DNA of 64,000 bases from Pandoraea cepalis (GCF_902459665.1 NZ_CABPSL010000015.1:1-64000); one strand, 5' to 3'; positions 29,165 through 38,310 are shown, numbered from the stretch's first letter. Notes: generated from the sequence alone by a model not told the origin. Program-made: numbers and translations.

Positions 29165-30045
29165 CGACCTCTGCCCGCCCGAACACGCGCCCCCGCCGGC
29201 CCACAAAGCCAGGCGCCGCGCTTGCGGTGTTTTCCGCAACCGGTCACACGACGCCGCTCGACGTCGTCGGTGCATGGCTGCTCGGCCTGCTGTGGCTGCT
29301 GCCGTTGCTCTATGCGCTGTGGAGCGCGTTCCATCCGTCGGCCTACGCCACGCACTTCTCCATGAGTGCGCCGCTCACGCTCGCGAATTTCGTGCAAGCA
29401 TGGCAGGCTGCCCCGTTTGGGCGCTATCTCGTCAATACCTTCGTTCTGGTGACGGTGATCCTGGCGGCGCAACTCGTGCTGGGCACGCTGGCCGCCTATG
29501 CGTTTGCCCGCTTCACGTTTCGCGGCAGCGAGGTGGCGTTCATGGTCGTGCTGCTCCAACTGATGGTCATGCCCGACGTGCTGATCGTCGAGAACTATCG
29601 CACGATCGCCTGGATGGGACTGCGCGACACGATCTTCGGCATTGCGTTGCCGTACTTCGCGTCGGCGTTCGGCATTTTTCTGTTGCGTCAGGCATTCAAG
29701 ACCGTGCCGCGCGAATTGGACGACGCGGCGCGCGTGGAAGGCGCCAACGCGTGGCAGGTGCTCTGGCGCGTGTATGTGCCGCTCGCCCGCCCGGTGTATG
29801 TCGCCTACGCGCTGGTGTCGATCAGTCACCACTGGAACAACTTCCTGTGGCCGCTCATCGTCACGAACTCCGTCGAGACACGTCCGCTCACGGTTGGCCT
29901 GCAGGTGTTTGCGTCGACCGATCAGGGCATCGACTGGACGATGATCACGGCCGCGACGCTGATGACCGCCGCGCCGCTGTTCATCGCATTTCTGCTCTTT
30001 CAGCGCCAGTTCGTGCAGTCGTTCATGCGTGCGGGCATTCGATGA
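29161..30045 (+). CDS. Carbohydrate ABC importer permease (UgpE-like)
   Basis: 294 residues, six membrane segments, MalG/UgpE type, with EAA loop LDDAARVEGANAWQVLWRVYVPLARPVY. The N-terminus carries about 30 extra hydrophilic residues before the first helix. Start overlaps the UgpA-like stop, so the pair is translationally coupled. It ends the importer operon; a hairpin at 30088-30111 follows. Confidence 0.92.
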   Translation: MTTSARPNTRPRRPTKPGAALAVFSATGHTTPLDVVGAWLLGLLWLLPLLYALWSAFHPSAYATHFSMSAPLTLANFVQAWQAAPFGRYLVNTFVLVTVILAAQLVLGTLAAYAFARFTFRGSEVAFMVVLLQLMVMPDVLIVENYRTIAWMGLRDTIFGIALPYFASAFGIFLLRQAFKTVPRELDDAARVEGANAWQVLWRVYVPLARPVYVAYALVSISHHWNNFLWPLIVTNSVETRPLTVGLQVFASTDQGIDWTMITAATLMTAAPLFIAFLLFQRQFVQSFMRAGIR

Positions 30046-30083
30046 AAGGCATGGCGGCGCGCGGCGTCGCGCGACCGCAATAG

Positions 30084-30111
30084 CAAAACGGCACGCTGGG
30101 GAGCGTGCCGT
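30084..30111. terminator. Hairpin between convergent genes
   Basis: Perfect 10-bp arms 30088-30097 and 30102-30111 with a 4-nt loop. On the minus strand the stem is followed by T4 (A-run 30084-30087), so it ends the uspA transcript and may also stop the importer transcript from the other side. Confidence 0.65.
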
Positions 30112-30149
30112 CGTGTCGCTTGCGCTGGCGAAGCCGGGCGCTTGCGGGA

Positions 30150-30611
30150 TTACTTGTCGGTGGCCTTGACCAGCAGGATCGGCAGCGTGGTGATGCGCAG
30201 CAGCGTTTCGGCAACGCTCCCCAGCAGCAGTCGGTTGATGCCGCGGCGACCGTGCGTACCGAGCACGATCACGTCGGCATTCCACGCTTGCGCTTCGCGC
30301 AGCACTGCGTCGGCAATTTCGTCGGTACCGGCTTCGAGCGTAATCATGTTCGTCTCGGCATCGACCCCGCGCTGCTTCAAGTCGGTTTGTGCCTTGGCCA
30401 GAATTTCCGCGGTTTCCTTCTCGAACGACTCCTGGCTCTCCAACGGCACGAAACCGCTGTAGGCGCCGGCGGCGTAGGCGTTGGCTAGCGAGGGAACGAC
30501 CGACACCAGGCGAATCTTGCCCTGGCTGAGCGCCACGAGCTTGACGGCTTCATCGATGGCGCGGTTCGACGGCGTGCTGCCGTCGATCGAGACCAGAATG
30601 CGTTCGTACAT
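30150..30611 (-). CDS. Universal stress protein, UspA family
   Basis: 153 residues, one Usp domain. Starts MYERILVSIDGS and has the ATP-binding signature G-2x-G-9x-G(S) in LGTHGRRGINRLLLGSVAE. A GAGGAC site precedes the ATG at 30611; the frame continues upstream to 30785 without family similarity. Usp proteins bind ATP and support survival under starvation or oxidative stress. Confidence 0.93.
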   Translation of the reverse strand: MYERILVSIDGSTPSNRAIDEAVKLVALSQGKIRLVSVVPSLANAYAAGAYSGFVPLESQESFEKETAEILAKAQTDLKQRGVDAETNMITLEAGTDEIADAVLREAQAWNADVIVLGTHGRRGINRLLLGSVAETLLRITTLPILLVKATDK

Positions 30612-30878
30612 GATGGTGTCCTCTATGTGCGGGAAGTGCGTGAAGGCTTGACGCCTGGGCGGCATCGCGACGGCGATGCACGACAATTCGTTGGAATATT
30701 TTTCATTCTCGCATCGCGGGCATCGAAAGTCATCCCGCGACATGACGCGACTTTGACCGCACGCAAGCATCCATCGGAATGTCACGGGTCGGCGCGTATC
30801 CGCCGGGGGCGACTCGCGTCGAGCGGGGAAGGGAGTTTCAACGTCCGGAACGCCGGTCGGCCTTGGGGACCGCGTGAC

Positions 30879-31133
30879 TTAGTTCGGCCGGCAGGCGATC
30901 ACGAGATGGGCGACACCGTCCGTCACGTCGCGCGTGAGGACGTCGTAGTCCTTTTGTACGCATTGCGTGCGGGCGCGCTGGTCGCAGTCGCCGGCAGTGC
31001 TGGCCGAGCACCGAATTTGCTGGGTGGGGCGGCCGTCCGAGGTGAACAGCGGGGCCGACGAGCTGCAAGCCGACAGCGCAACCGTCATAAGCCCCGAGGC
31101 GAGCAGCGTGGCGATCTTGGCGAGATTTGTCAT
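30879..31133 (-). CDS. Small predicted lipoprotein
   Basis: 84 residues. The N-terminal hydrophobic signal ends in the lipobox LSAC with Cys23 as the lipidated residue. The mature part carries three further Cys (CSAS, GDCDQRARTQC, ACRPN) that could form disulfides in the periplasm. Function unknown. The neighbouring uspA and rarD genes share its strand but are separately spaced. Confidence 0.7.
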   Translation of the reverse strand: MTNLAKIATLLASGLMTVALSACSSSAPLFTSDGRPTQQIRCSASTAGDCDQRARTQCVQKDYDVLTRDVTDGVAHLVIACRPN

Positions 31134-31226
31134 AGAGGTCGTCTTATAAGCTCTCGGGAGTATAGCGCGGCGCCGCGACGTTGCTGCGCAAGGCCGCCCG
31201 CCTTTGGGGCGACGCCTCGAGCGGGC

Positions 31227-32147
31227 TCAACGGGGCGTGTCGGCACGCGTGGCAACACTGACCCGTCGCTGGCGGCGCAGCGTGCGCAGACTGTCGAATA
31301 CGATGAGCGCAACGCCGAACCAGATGGGCACGTACGTCCACAGTCCGCGCGCCGTGAAAGGCTCGCCGAGCACGAAGATCGACACGGCGAACAGCAGCAC
31401 CGGCTCCACGTACCCGAAAATGCCATACAGGCCGATGGGCAGCAAGCGCGCGGCACCCAGTGTGCTCGCCAGTGCACTGGCGCTGAGCAGGCCGAGCGCG
31501 GGCAGCCAGAACCAGTAGCGCGGCTCGCCGAGCACCGTGACGTTTTGCGGCCACGCCTGCCAGAGCACGACGACGGCCACCGGCGTCATCGCGAGCACTT
31601 CCATGATGAAGCCGCTGAGCGCGTCGAGCCTCAGCCGGCGGCGCAGCAAGAAGTAGGGCGGATAGCCGAACACAATGAGCGCCGTGACCCAGGACAAGGC
31701 GTGCGTTACCCAGAGTTCATGTGCGACGCCCAGCGCGGCGACGATGACGGCCGCCGTCTGCAGCCGGCTCAGACGCTCGTGATAAAACGTGCGGCCAGCG
31801 AGCACCATCGTGAGCGGCAAGAGAAAGTAACCGAGCGAGACGTCGAGCAATCGCTGTTGCAGCGGTGCCCAGACGAACAGCCAGAGCTGAACGCCCAGCA
31901 GCGCTGAGCACAGCAGCACGGCGCCGAGCAGCGCAGGGCGATGCAACACATGCGAGAGCGTGCTGCGCAGCACATGCCACCGGCGCAATGCCGTCACGAT
32001 GACGAGCGTGCCGGGCAGCGTGAGCAGCATGCGCCAGGCGAAGACGTCCAGCCCGGACAGGGGCGCCAGTTGCGCGACGAGCGCCGGCATAACGGAAAAC
32101 ATGACGGATGCCGAGACAGAGAGCATCACGCCGCGACCGGAAAGCAT
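31227..32147 (-). CDS. EamA/RarD-family transporter
   Basis: 306 residues, about ten hydrophobic segments in two EamA repeats. RarD-like details include LQLWLFVWAP-type region (VQLWLFVWAPLQQRLLDVSLGYFLLPL), GYPPYFLLRR and YGIFGYVEPVLLFAVSIFVLGE. The family exports metabolites or confers chloramphenicol sensitivity phenotypes in E. coli; the substrate here is unknown. Start at 32147 is supported by an AGGACC element; the frame open to 32216 adds 23 residues. Confidence 0.87.
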   Translation of the reverse strand: MLSGRGVMLSVSASVMFSVMPALVAQLAPLSGLDVFAWRMLLTLPGTLVIVTALRRWHVLRSTLSHVLHRPALLGAVLLCSALLGVQLWLFVWAPLQQRLLDVSLGYFLLPLTMVLAGRTFYHERLSRLQTAAVIVAALGVAHELWVTHALSWVTALIVFGYPPYFLLRRRLRLDALSGFIMEVLAMTPVAVVVLWQAWPQNVTVLGEPRYWFWLPALGLLSASALASTLGAARLLPIGLYGIFGYVEPVLLFAVSIFVLGEPFTARGLWTYVPIWFGVALIVFDSLRTLRRQRRVSVATRADTPR

Positions 32148-32344
32148 GGGGGTCCTGTGAGCGGGGCAAGGAAAGGGCGAGGCCCGGGTCAGATCGCGAG
32201 CATAGCAAATTCGCACCAGATCGGGGCGTGCCCGCCGTAGGGCAGCGGAACCGTCCGCGATGCCCGCGAACGCGTATGATCGCGATTCGTCGAGCGTTTT
32301 CCATTATTGCCGCCGCGTGCGGCATCTTTGCAGGAGATTCGTGC

Positions 32345-33145
32345 ATGTCGTGCGTACCCGCTGTTGCCGAGTATGCGGCTTTCGCCGCTTCGATGGCCGA
32401 TGCTGTGAGACCGCTGTCGTTGGGGTGGTTCCGCCGGCGCCTGGCGGTTGACGACAAGGCCGATGAGAGCCCGGTCACGATTGCGGATCGCGAGGTCGAG
32501 ACGGCGCTGCGCGCGCAGATTGCAGCGCGCTACCCGTCGCACGGCATCTGGGGCGAAGAGTTCGGCAAGCAGGGCGTGGACGCGGAATTCGTCTGGTCGG
32601 TCGATCCCATCGACGGCACGCGCAGCTTCATCACGGGACACCCGCTGTGGGGCACGCTGCTTGCCCTGTTGCACCACGGCCAGCCAGTCGTTGGCCTGAT
32701 CGACATTCCGGCGACCGGCGAGCGCTGGATCGGCGTGAACGACGCCGCCAGCGGCGTGCGCGAGGCCCGCTTCGGCGGAGCGGTGTGCGCCACCAGCCCG
32801 GTGACGACGCTGGCCGACGCGACCGTCTATGCGACGTCGCCCGACATCTTCGACGCGGCGGAGTATGCGCAATTCGAGCAGCTGACGAAGGCGGTCAGCC
32901 GTCGCCGCTTCGGCGGAGATTGCTACGCCTACGGGCTGCTGGCGAGCGGACACATCGAATTGGTCATGGAAGCGGGATTGCAGACCTACGACTATCTGGC
33001 CGTGGCGCCGGTGGTCGAGGCGGCGGGCGGCGTCATCACCGATTGGGAGGGCCGGCCGCTTACGCTTACCTCGCAGGGGCGCGTGCTGGCCGCCGCGAAT
33101 GCCGAGCTGCACGCCGCCGCGCTGGCGTGTATTCGCGCGGACTGA
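32345..33145 (+). CDS. Inositol-monophosphatase-family phosphatase, histidinol-phosphatase type
   Basis: 266 residues. Metal-binding motifs of the Li-sensitive phosphatases are present: GEE (70-72) and DPIDGTRSF (87-95), with a late YDYLAVAPVVEAAGG. The sequence SFITGHPLWGTLLALLHHGQPVVGLIDIPATGERW resembles HisN-type histidinol-phosphate phosphatases. The start at 32345 has GGAG at 32333-32336; an ATG at 32279 would add 22 residues. It stands alone between transporters, as HisN genes often do. Confidence 0.85.
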   Translation: MSCVPAVAEYAAFAASMADAVRPLSLGWFRRRLAVDDKADESPVTIADREVETALRAQIAARYPSHGIWGEEFGKQGVDAEFVWSVDPIDGTRSFITGHPLWGTLLALLHHGQPVVGLIDIPATGERWIGVNDAASGVREARFGGAVCATSPVTTLADATVYATSPDIFDAAEYAQFEQLTKAVSRRRFGGDCYAYGLLASGHIELVMEAGLQTYDYLAVAPVVEAAGGVITDWEGRPLTLTSQGRVLAAANAELHAAALACIRAD

Positions 33146-33203
33146 GGCCGTCGACGGTAGTCATCGCCCGGTCGTCGTTGTGCCGGCCATCCTCGCTGGT
33201 GGG

Positions 33204-34535
33204 TTACGTGATCGGGCGCGCAAGCCCCTGCCAGATGCGCGGCAGCAACACCCCCAGCACGATGCCGCGCGTCGCGAGAAATGCCATGAGGGCGACCCAC
33301 AAGCCGTGATTGCCCCAGGCATCGAGCGTGAACGGCATGACCGCGCCAAAGACCAGCAGGCCGATCAACGAGGACGTCAGCAGTTCCCTCGTACGCGTCG
33401 CGCCGATGAAGACGCCGTCGAGCTGGAAACACCACACCGCCACGAGCGGCGAGAGCACGGCCCAGGGCAGGAATTCGCGCGCCGTCGTGCGCAATGCCGG
33501 CTGATCGGTCAGGGCATCGATGATCGCGCCACCCGCCACGGCGTAGACGAGGGCAAACGCGACGGCGCAGCCCAGCGCCCAGCCCAGCGACAACCGGATG
33601 GCATGCAGCAGCGCCGCTCGCTGACGCGCACCGACATAGGCGCCCACAAGGGCTTCGGCCGCGTGGGCGAAGCCGTCGAGGCCGAACGCCATGAACGTCT
33701 GGAAGTTCAGCAGGAGCGCGTTGGCGGCGAGCGTGATGTCGCCAAGTCTCGCCCCCACGCGAGCGAACCAGGCAAAGGCGAGTTGCAGAAACAGCGTGCG
33801 CAGGAAGATATCGAGATTGAGCCGCAGCAAGCGCCACAGGGCGCCGCGCTCAACCAGCATGGCCAGTCGCAGCGGCGGCAAGCCGGGCGTACGTGCGAGC
33901 CAGAGCAGCCAGGCGCCCAGCGCAAAGCCGAGCACATCGGCCAGCGCGGTTGCCCCTGCAATACCTGCCACCCCCCAGTCGAAGCCGCGCACGAAGATCA
34001 ACACCGCCACGATGTTCACGAGATTGATGAACACCTGCACGGCAAGCCCTTGCCGCACGCGTTGACACGCCAGCAGGTAGCCGAGCACCACGTAGTTGCC
34101 GAGCGCCAGCGGCGCGGCGAGCACGCGGATGCTTGCATATTGTCGTCCTAAGGATTGGACTTGGGCGCTTCCTCCCAGCCACGACACGCCCAGCGACACC
34201 AGCGGTTCGCGAAAGACAAGCAACACGGCGCCAATCGCGAACGCCAGCGTCAGCGCACGCGCGAGCGTGTCGCGCAGACGCTCGGCGTCGCCGGCACCGA
34301 ACGCCTGTGCCGCGAGGCCCGTGGTGCCCATGCGCAGGAACGAGAAGCCCCAGAAGAGCAGGTTCAACAGCAGCGCACCGAGGGCGACGCCGCCTAGATA
34401 AGCGGCGCCCGGCAGATGACCGGCCACGGCTGTGTCGACGGCCGAGAGCAGGGGCTGAGTGAGATTGGCGAGCACGATAGGCACCGCCAGACGAAGCAGT
34501 TGCCGGTGGCCGACGGCCGCAGGGGCAGGGTTCAT
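33204..34535 (-). CDS. MATE-family (DinF-like) multidrug/Na+ efflux protein
   Basis: 443 residues with 12 hydrophobic segments. N-terminus LLRLAVPIVLANLTQPLLSAVDTAVAGHL and the RMGTTGLAAQAFGAGD stretch are typical of the DinF branch. It probably exports cationic toxic compounds in exchange for H+ or Na+. It converges with the phosphatase gene (58-bp gap). Confidence 0.9.
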   Translation of the reverse strand: MNPAPAAVGHRQLLRLAVPIVLANLTQPLLSAVDTAVAGHLPGAAYLGGVALGALLLNLLFWGFSFLRMGTTGLAAQAFGAGDAERLRDTLARALTLAFAIGAVLLVFREPLVSLGVSWLGGSAQVQSLGRQYASIRVLAAPLALGNYVVLGYLLACQRVRQGLAVQVFINLVNIVAVLIFVRGFDWGVAGIAGATALADVLGFALGAWLLWLARTPGLPPLRLAMLVERGALWRLLRLNLDIFLRTLFLQLAFAWFARVGARLGDITLAANALLLNFQTFMAFGLDGFAHAAEALVGAYVGARQRAALLHAIRLSLGWALGCAVAFALVYAVAGGAIIDALTDQPALRTTAREFLPWAVLSPLVAVWCFQLDGVFIGATRTRELLTSSLIGLLVFGAVMPFTLDAWGNHGLWVALMAFLATRGIVLGVLLPRIWQGLARPIT

Positions 34536-34770
34536 GAGTGAGCTGGGCGGAGGCCGGTCAGGGCGGCCGCCATCGAATCGGGGAATCGGGTCATCCGCAA
34601 ATCCGGGAAACCCGGTATTCGGGAAGCCGCAAGCGGCGGCAGGTTGCGAGTGCGCCGATTATAAGGTTTGGCAGCCGTCCGGGCGATGGGCGTCCGCTGC
34701 GGCGATCGGGGGTGTGCCATCCCCGAACGGTACAATGCCCGACGTCTCCGTTCGTCATGAAAGGCCGCAT

Positions 34771-35202
34771 ATGCCGTCTTCGCCGTCCTCGCCCTCGTCC
34801 CGGATACCCTCGGCTCGCGCTTCTGTTTCGAGGCTCGCGTCGTTCGTCCGACTGTCGGCCTTGCGGGTTGCCCGCCATCGTCATGCACTGGCTGCCGCCT
34901 TGTGTCTGCTGAGCCTGCCGGCGCTCGCCGACGTGACCCTCCAACGCGGCCCGCCACCGCCGCGCTTCGAGGATCCCCACGCGGCGCCTACGGGACAATT
35001 CTGGGTGCCAGGCTACTGGCAGTGGAAAGACGGCCGCTACGACTGGGTCGACGGGCACATGGAACCCAAGCGCCCGGGCATGCGCTACACGCCGCCGCAC
35101 TGGGAGCAGACAGGCCGTGACGAATGGACGCTGCGCGACGGCGCCTGGGCGTCCACGGGCTGGGGGCCGGGCACGATTCACGAGATTCGCGCGCCCCAAT
35201 GA
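34771..35202 (+). CDS. Exported WXXGXW-repeat protein
   Basis: 143 residues. A long basic N-region and hydrophobic core end at ALA (about residue 48), consistent with a Sec signal peptide. The mature part holds YXWVPGXW-like repeats: FWVPGYWQW, YDWVDGHM, then HWEQTGRDEWTLRDGAW. The family is common in beta-proteobacteria, probably periplasmic or surface, of unknown function. ATG 34771 follows GAAAGG. Confidence 0.75.
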   Translation: MPSSPSSPSSRIPSARASVSRLASFVRLSALRVARHRHALAAALCLLSLPALADVTLQRGPPPPRFEDPHAAPTGQFWVPGYWQWKDGRYDWVDGHMEPKRPGMRYTPPHWEQTGRDEWTLRDGAWASTGWGPGTIHEIRAPQ

Positions 35203-35504
35203 CGCCGCGGTGTGAGGCCAATGTGAAGCGCACCGATGGGCGTTGATTCAGCGGTAATCCGATCGATAGGGCCGCACCGCACACGTCAATAAAAATGCCC
35301 GCGCGAGGCGGGCAAAAATCACTACAGGGGAAGTCACGCGATATGAGTGGCGATCGGGCGAAAGAGTTCCCCGCGTTTTGCGACTGGCAGGGGGACACTC
35401 GATCGACGTAAAATGGCGCTTTGTCGCTACATCCCCCTCATGTCGGACGCGGCGCACGACGCCGGTGGACGACATCAGCGCGGGGTGAGATTTTCAGGTG
35501 TCGA
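35203..35504. other. Intergenic region, 302 bp
   Basis: Contains a minus-strand terminator (35291-35314) with no minus-strand gene to its right. The plus-strand promoter of the next gene must also lie here but was not identified. Confidence 0.45.
35291..35314 (-). terminator. Orphan intrinsic terminator
   Basis: Arms TGCCCGC (35296-35302) and GCGGGCA (35308-35314), 5-nt loop, followed on the minus strand by T5 (A-run 35291-35295). On the plus strand A residues follow instead. The transcript it would end must start between here and about 35500. Confidence 0.55.
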
Positions 35505-36872
35505 ATGTCGGTAAAGCCGGTCGTGCGGAGTTGCCTCCTGTTGGCCGCGTGCCTGAATGCCGGGATGCCGGTGGGCGCGTACGCACAATCCTTGTTCTCG
35601 GATATCAATCCACCCTGTTTTACTGAGCAGAACGCAGTGTCCTACGGGTTGTGGGATCGCGGTCTCGCACCTCAGTATTTCGTGCCGCCACCCCCGGCGC
35701 CTGCGCCGCCGGTGGCCACGGATCCTGATGCCGCCTCCGACCCCATTGCCTTGTTCGCGGGGGACGATCCGAACGCGGTCGCCGCCGCCGTCGAGCGCGA
35801 CGCCGCCAAGCGCGCTGCGCCATCGGTGGCGAGCGACGTGGTCGCTGCCGGGGACGCGGTGGCCGAGGCCCCGCAGCCGGCATCGGACGCACAAGCGTCG
35901 CGCGTCGATCCGTCGCAAGAGGCGCCGGGGGCGGACAGCACGGCAAGCGCGCCGTCGGCACAAGCGCCGGCGCCATCGCCGCCACTACCGGCCGCCGATT
36001 TTGCCGTGGCGCCGGAGCTGAGCGCTGACGGCACGGCCATTTCCGCCGTCGACCTGGATGCGGCGGCATCGGCGGCATCGGCCGAGCGCGGCGAGCCGAC
36101 GCCGGCCCCGGACATCGCGCCGCCCAATGCCTTCCTTGCGCGCGCCTCGTGTCTGCGCGGACTGCCGCGACACGAGAGTCGCGCGGATCGCAACATCCGC
36201 ATGTTGATGCGTGGAGGGCTCGTGGTGCGCGACGCGCAGTTGCCGTTCGTCGCCACGCTCAGCCGCACGCCCGGCGAGGGGGCCGTGGGCCTCCAGGTGA
36301 TCAACGAGCGGCCCTACCAATTCAACGTCGGCATGAACAACAGCGGCATGACCTCCTCGGGCAAGATGCAGGGCACTGCGAATCTGTTGATGAACAATCC
36401 GCTGGGCATGTACGGGAAGTTCAATACGACGCTCAGTCAGGATTTGCAGAATGCGCGTCGCGATGCGACGAACCGCGATCTGTCCGCCAATTACTCGGTG
36501 CCGATCGATGCCGACTGGACCGTCGGGATCACCGGCAAGGCCAACGCGGCGAAGGACCAGATCGACGCCGGCATTACGCAGACGCAGACATTGCAATGGC
36601 GCGTGCGCCGCGCGTTCGACTTCACGGCGAATGGCTCGACGGGGCTGGAATTGCGCTACAACAGGAGTCGCTCGGAAGACCCGAACGCGCTTCACACCTA
36701 CGACAGCTATGCCGAGGTGGGGCTGAGCCACACGCACAATTTCGGGGCGTCGAGGCTCGATCTGTCGGTAATGCAGCGTCTGAACGCGCCGTGGATGCCA
36801 TCGTCGAGCGGCCTGCCGGGCTGGTCGTATCGCTTCCAGTCGGTCGACGCGAAGCTCACCGTACCTTTCTGA
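35505..36872 (+). CDS. Secreted protein with TpsB/ShlB-like beta-barrel segment
   Basis: 455 residues. A signal peptide (SVKPVVRSCLLLAACLNAGMPVGAYAQ) precedes a long Pro/Ala/Asp-rich low-complexity region (about 50-200). Residues from about 255 resemble the start of the outer-membrane barrel of two-partner-secretion translocators: QFNVGMNNSGMTSSGKMQGTANLLMNNPLGMYGKFNTTLSQD, with alternating strands to the end and a terminal Phe (LTVPF) as in outer-membrane proteins. It lacks clear POTRA domains and is much shorter than a full TpsB. It could be a reduced or diverged barrel. ATG 35505 is preferred over 35421. Confidence 0.6.
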   Translation: MSVKPVVRSCLLLAACLNAGMPVGAYAQSLFSDINPPCFTEQNAVSYGLWDRGLAPQYFVPPPPAPAPPVATDPDAASDPIALFAGDDPNAVAAAVERDAAKRAAPSVASDVVAAGDAVAEAPQPASDAQASRVDPSQEAPGADSTASAPSAQAPAPSPPLPAADFAVAPELSADGTAISAVDLDAAASAASAERGEPTPAPDIAPPNAFLARASCLRGLPRHESRADRNIRMLMRGGLVVRDAQLPFVATLSRTPGEGAVGLQVINERPYQFNVGMNNSGMTSSGKMQGTANLLMNNPLGMYGKFNTTLSQDLQNARRDATNRDLSANYSVPIDADWTVGITGKANAAKDQIDAGITQTQTLQWRVRRAFDFTANGSTGLELRYNRSRSEDPNALHTYDSYAEVGLSHTHNFGASRLDLSVMQRLNAPWMPSSSGLPGWSYRFQSVDAKLTVPF

Positions 36873-37404
36873 CGAAATCCATGACGGTATCGAGCGATAC
36901 CGTGCGCACGAGCGTCGCGGGCATCTCCGCGAAATGCTCAACGTCCCCGAACAGAATGACGGGCTTGCCGTAACGCACGGCGAGCCCGACTTCGTCGCGT
37001 GTACCGTGCTGGCCGGGCAGAGCGACGATGACATCGCTAGAAAGGACGTTGATGTGATTGCGCGAGAACGTGCCTGGCGGCGCATCGGGCAGATGGCGCG
37101 GCAACGGGCTCACGATGGGCACTTCCACGAACGGATTCGGATAGCCGGGCGCGGGGCGGAACCTGACTGGCTCGTCATCGTTGCCGACGGCCTCGGTCGG
37201 CACGATGCCAATGCAGCGGCCCAGGCGCTGCGGTACGGCACAGAACGCTTCGCTCACGCTCGCCATCACGCCCTGTCCCCCGCCGGTGAGCAGGTGGAAC
37301 CCGGCCATGGCGATCGCCCGGCCGAGCGGCGCGGCAAGTTCGGTCCACGGCTGTTTGCCGGAACCCATGACACCAATGGTTTGGGGACGCACGGATTGGC
37401 TCAT
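36856..37404 (-). CDS. SLOG/LOG-type nucleotide-binding protein (lysine-decarboxylase-like, TIGR00725 type)
   Basis: 182 residues, Rossmann-like. Motifs GGGQGVM (41-47) and PGQHGTRDEVG (130-140) correspond to the GGGxxGxM and PGGxGTxxE motifs of the LOG family, with QH in place of the usual second glycine. LOG enzymes remove ribose-5-phosphate from nucleotides; the TIGR00725 branch is biochemically unclear. Its 3' end overlaps the convergent TpsB-like gene by 17 bp. Confidence 0.7.
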   Translation of the reverse strand: MSQSVRPQTIGVMGSGKQPWTELAAPLGRAIAMAGFHLLTGGGQGVMASVSEAFCAVPQRLGRCIGIVPTEAVGNDDEPVRFRPAPGYPNPFVEVPIVSPLPRHLPDAPPGTFSRNHINVLSSDVIVALPGQHGTRDEVGLAVRYGKPVILFGDVEHFAEMPATLVRTVSLDTVMDFVRKVR

Positions 37405-37759
37405 ATCGGATGGCGGGGTCGGGAGGAGGGGAAGCAGCGGTGCCGATGATAAACGACTTTGCCTGGCGCGATCGACGGCAGGCAACGTCGAAGACGTGTC
37501 GGGCTCTCCAAAAGGCGTTGGCAGATTGTCGGGATGACCGAGCAGCGGGGGGGCAAACGGGCAAAAAAAACCCGCCGGTTTGGCGGGTGAGGAAGCAGGC
37601 CTTCCACGGGGAAGTGAAAGCCCGATCTCGCGAGGTGTTTGCGAGACCCGTGTAGTATCGTGACCCAAACGTCTGCTGGCTATGGGCCAAGTCCTAAAGT
37701 GGATGTAAGACGCTTTCCATTTCCGTTTCCCAACCTTTCTGACGTACACGGGGCGATAG
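37405..37759. other. Intergenic region, 355 bp, with a possible minus-strand small RNA
   Basis: Holds a strong minus-strand terminator (37563-37588) and two further hairpins just before it in minus-strand order: CTTCC/GGAAG at 37601-37614 and TCTCGC/GCGAGA at 37626-37646. No protein frame is convincing. Confidence 0.45.
37563..37588 (-). terminator. Strong orphan intrinsic terminator
   Basis: Arms ACCCGCC (37570-37576) and GGCGGGT (37582-37588), 5-nt loop, followed on the minus strand by a T8 run (A-run 37563-37570). No gene lies immediately to its right on that strand; the next gene to the right (37760) is on the plus strand. Confidence 0.65.
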
Positions 37760-38254
37760 ATGACCGAACCGACTGACAATACGCCGGCCAGTGCCGCCCA
37801 CATCGCCGCCATGCAGGCGTTGCGCGCCGCGCTGCTCGCCCAGCACAAGGTGCTGATCGCCAACGATCGTCTGCAATACGAAGCAGTCTTCGGACCGGTA
37901 CCCACCGGACGCTTCGTGCAGTTGCTCACCGAAGACGCCTGGTTTCGCTGGCTCGACCCGCTCTCGCGTCTGATCGTCGCCCTCGACGAATGGCTGGAGC
38001 AGACGCCGCCGCAGGCAGACGCCGGCATTGCCCTGGCCGACGAAGCGGCCAAGCTGTTCCGTCACACCGACGTCGAGTTCGGCGAGCGCTATCGCCTGGC
38101 CTTGCAGCAGGCGCCGGACGCGGTGCTCGGGCAGAGTCAGGTGGTGGCGGCGCTGCGCGGCGCGCCGCAGTCGCCGCCCAATGCGTCCGGGAAATCCGAT
38201 GCGCCGGTTGCGAAGGAGCCCGATGCGTCGGCAAACGAAGGCGACGGCGCCTGA
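37760..38254 (+). CDS. Conserved hypothetical protein
   Basis: 164 residues. The central part (about 15-125) is helical and ordered: VPTGRFVQLLTEDAWFRWLDPLSRLIVALDEWLEQ, then ALADEAAKLFRHTDVEFGERYRLALQQAPDAVLGQ. The last 35 residues are a disordered Ala/Pro/Asp tail. No signal peptide or membrane segment. I do not recognise a function; similar uncharacterised cytosolic proteins occur in Burkholderiaceae. A hairpin with T6 follows at 38277-38310. Confidence 0.65.
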   Translation: MTEPTDNTPASAAHIAAMQALRAALLAQHKVLIANDRLQYEAVFGPVPTGRFVQLLTEDAWFRWLDPLSRLIVALDEWLEQTPPQADAGIALADEAAKLFRHTDVEFGERYRLALQQAPDAVLGQSQVVAALRGAPQSPPNASGKSDAPVAKEPDASANEGDGA

Positions 38255-38276
38255 GCAGGGAGGGGGAAGACCGTCA

Positions 38277-38310
38277 AGCCGAAAATTTGTTCCGCGGCTG
38301 ATCGTTTTTT
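38277..38310 (+). terminator. Weak intrinsic terminator
   Basis: AGCCG (38277-38281) pairs with CGGCT (38295-38299); T6 at 38305-38310 follows after a five-base gap. It is placed to end the hypothetical gene at 37760-38254. Confidence 0.45.

Noticed and set aside
37563-37700. Possible 6S RNA
   Set aside because: The hairpins and terminator suggest a small RNA, but I could not identify the long closing stem and central bubble of 6S RNA, so no family is claimed.
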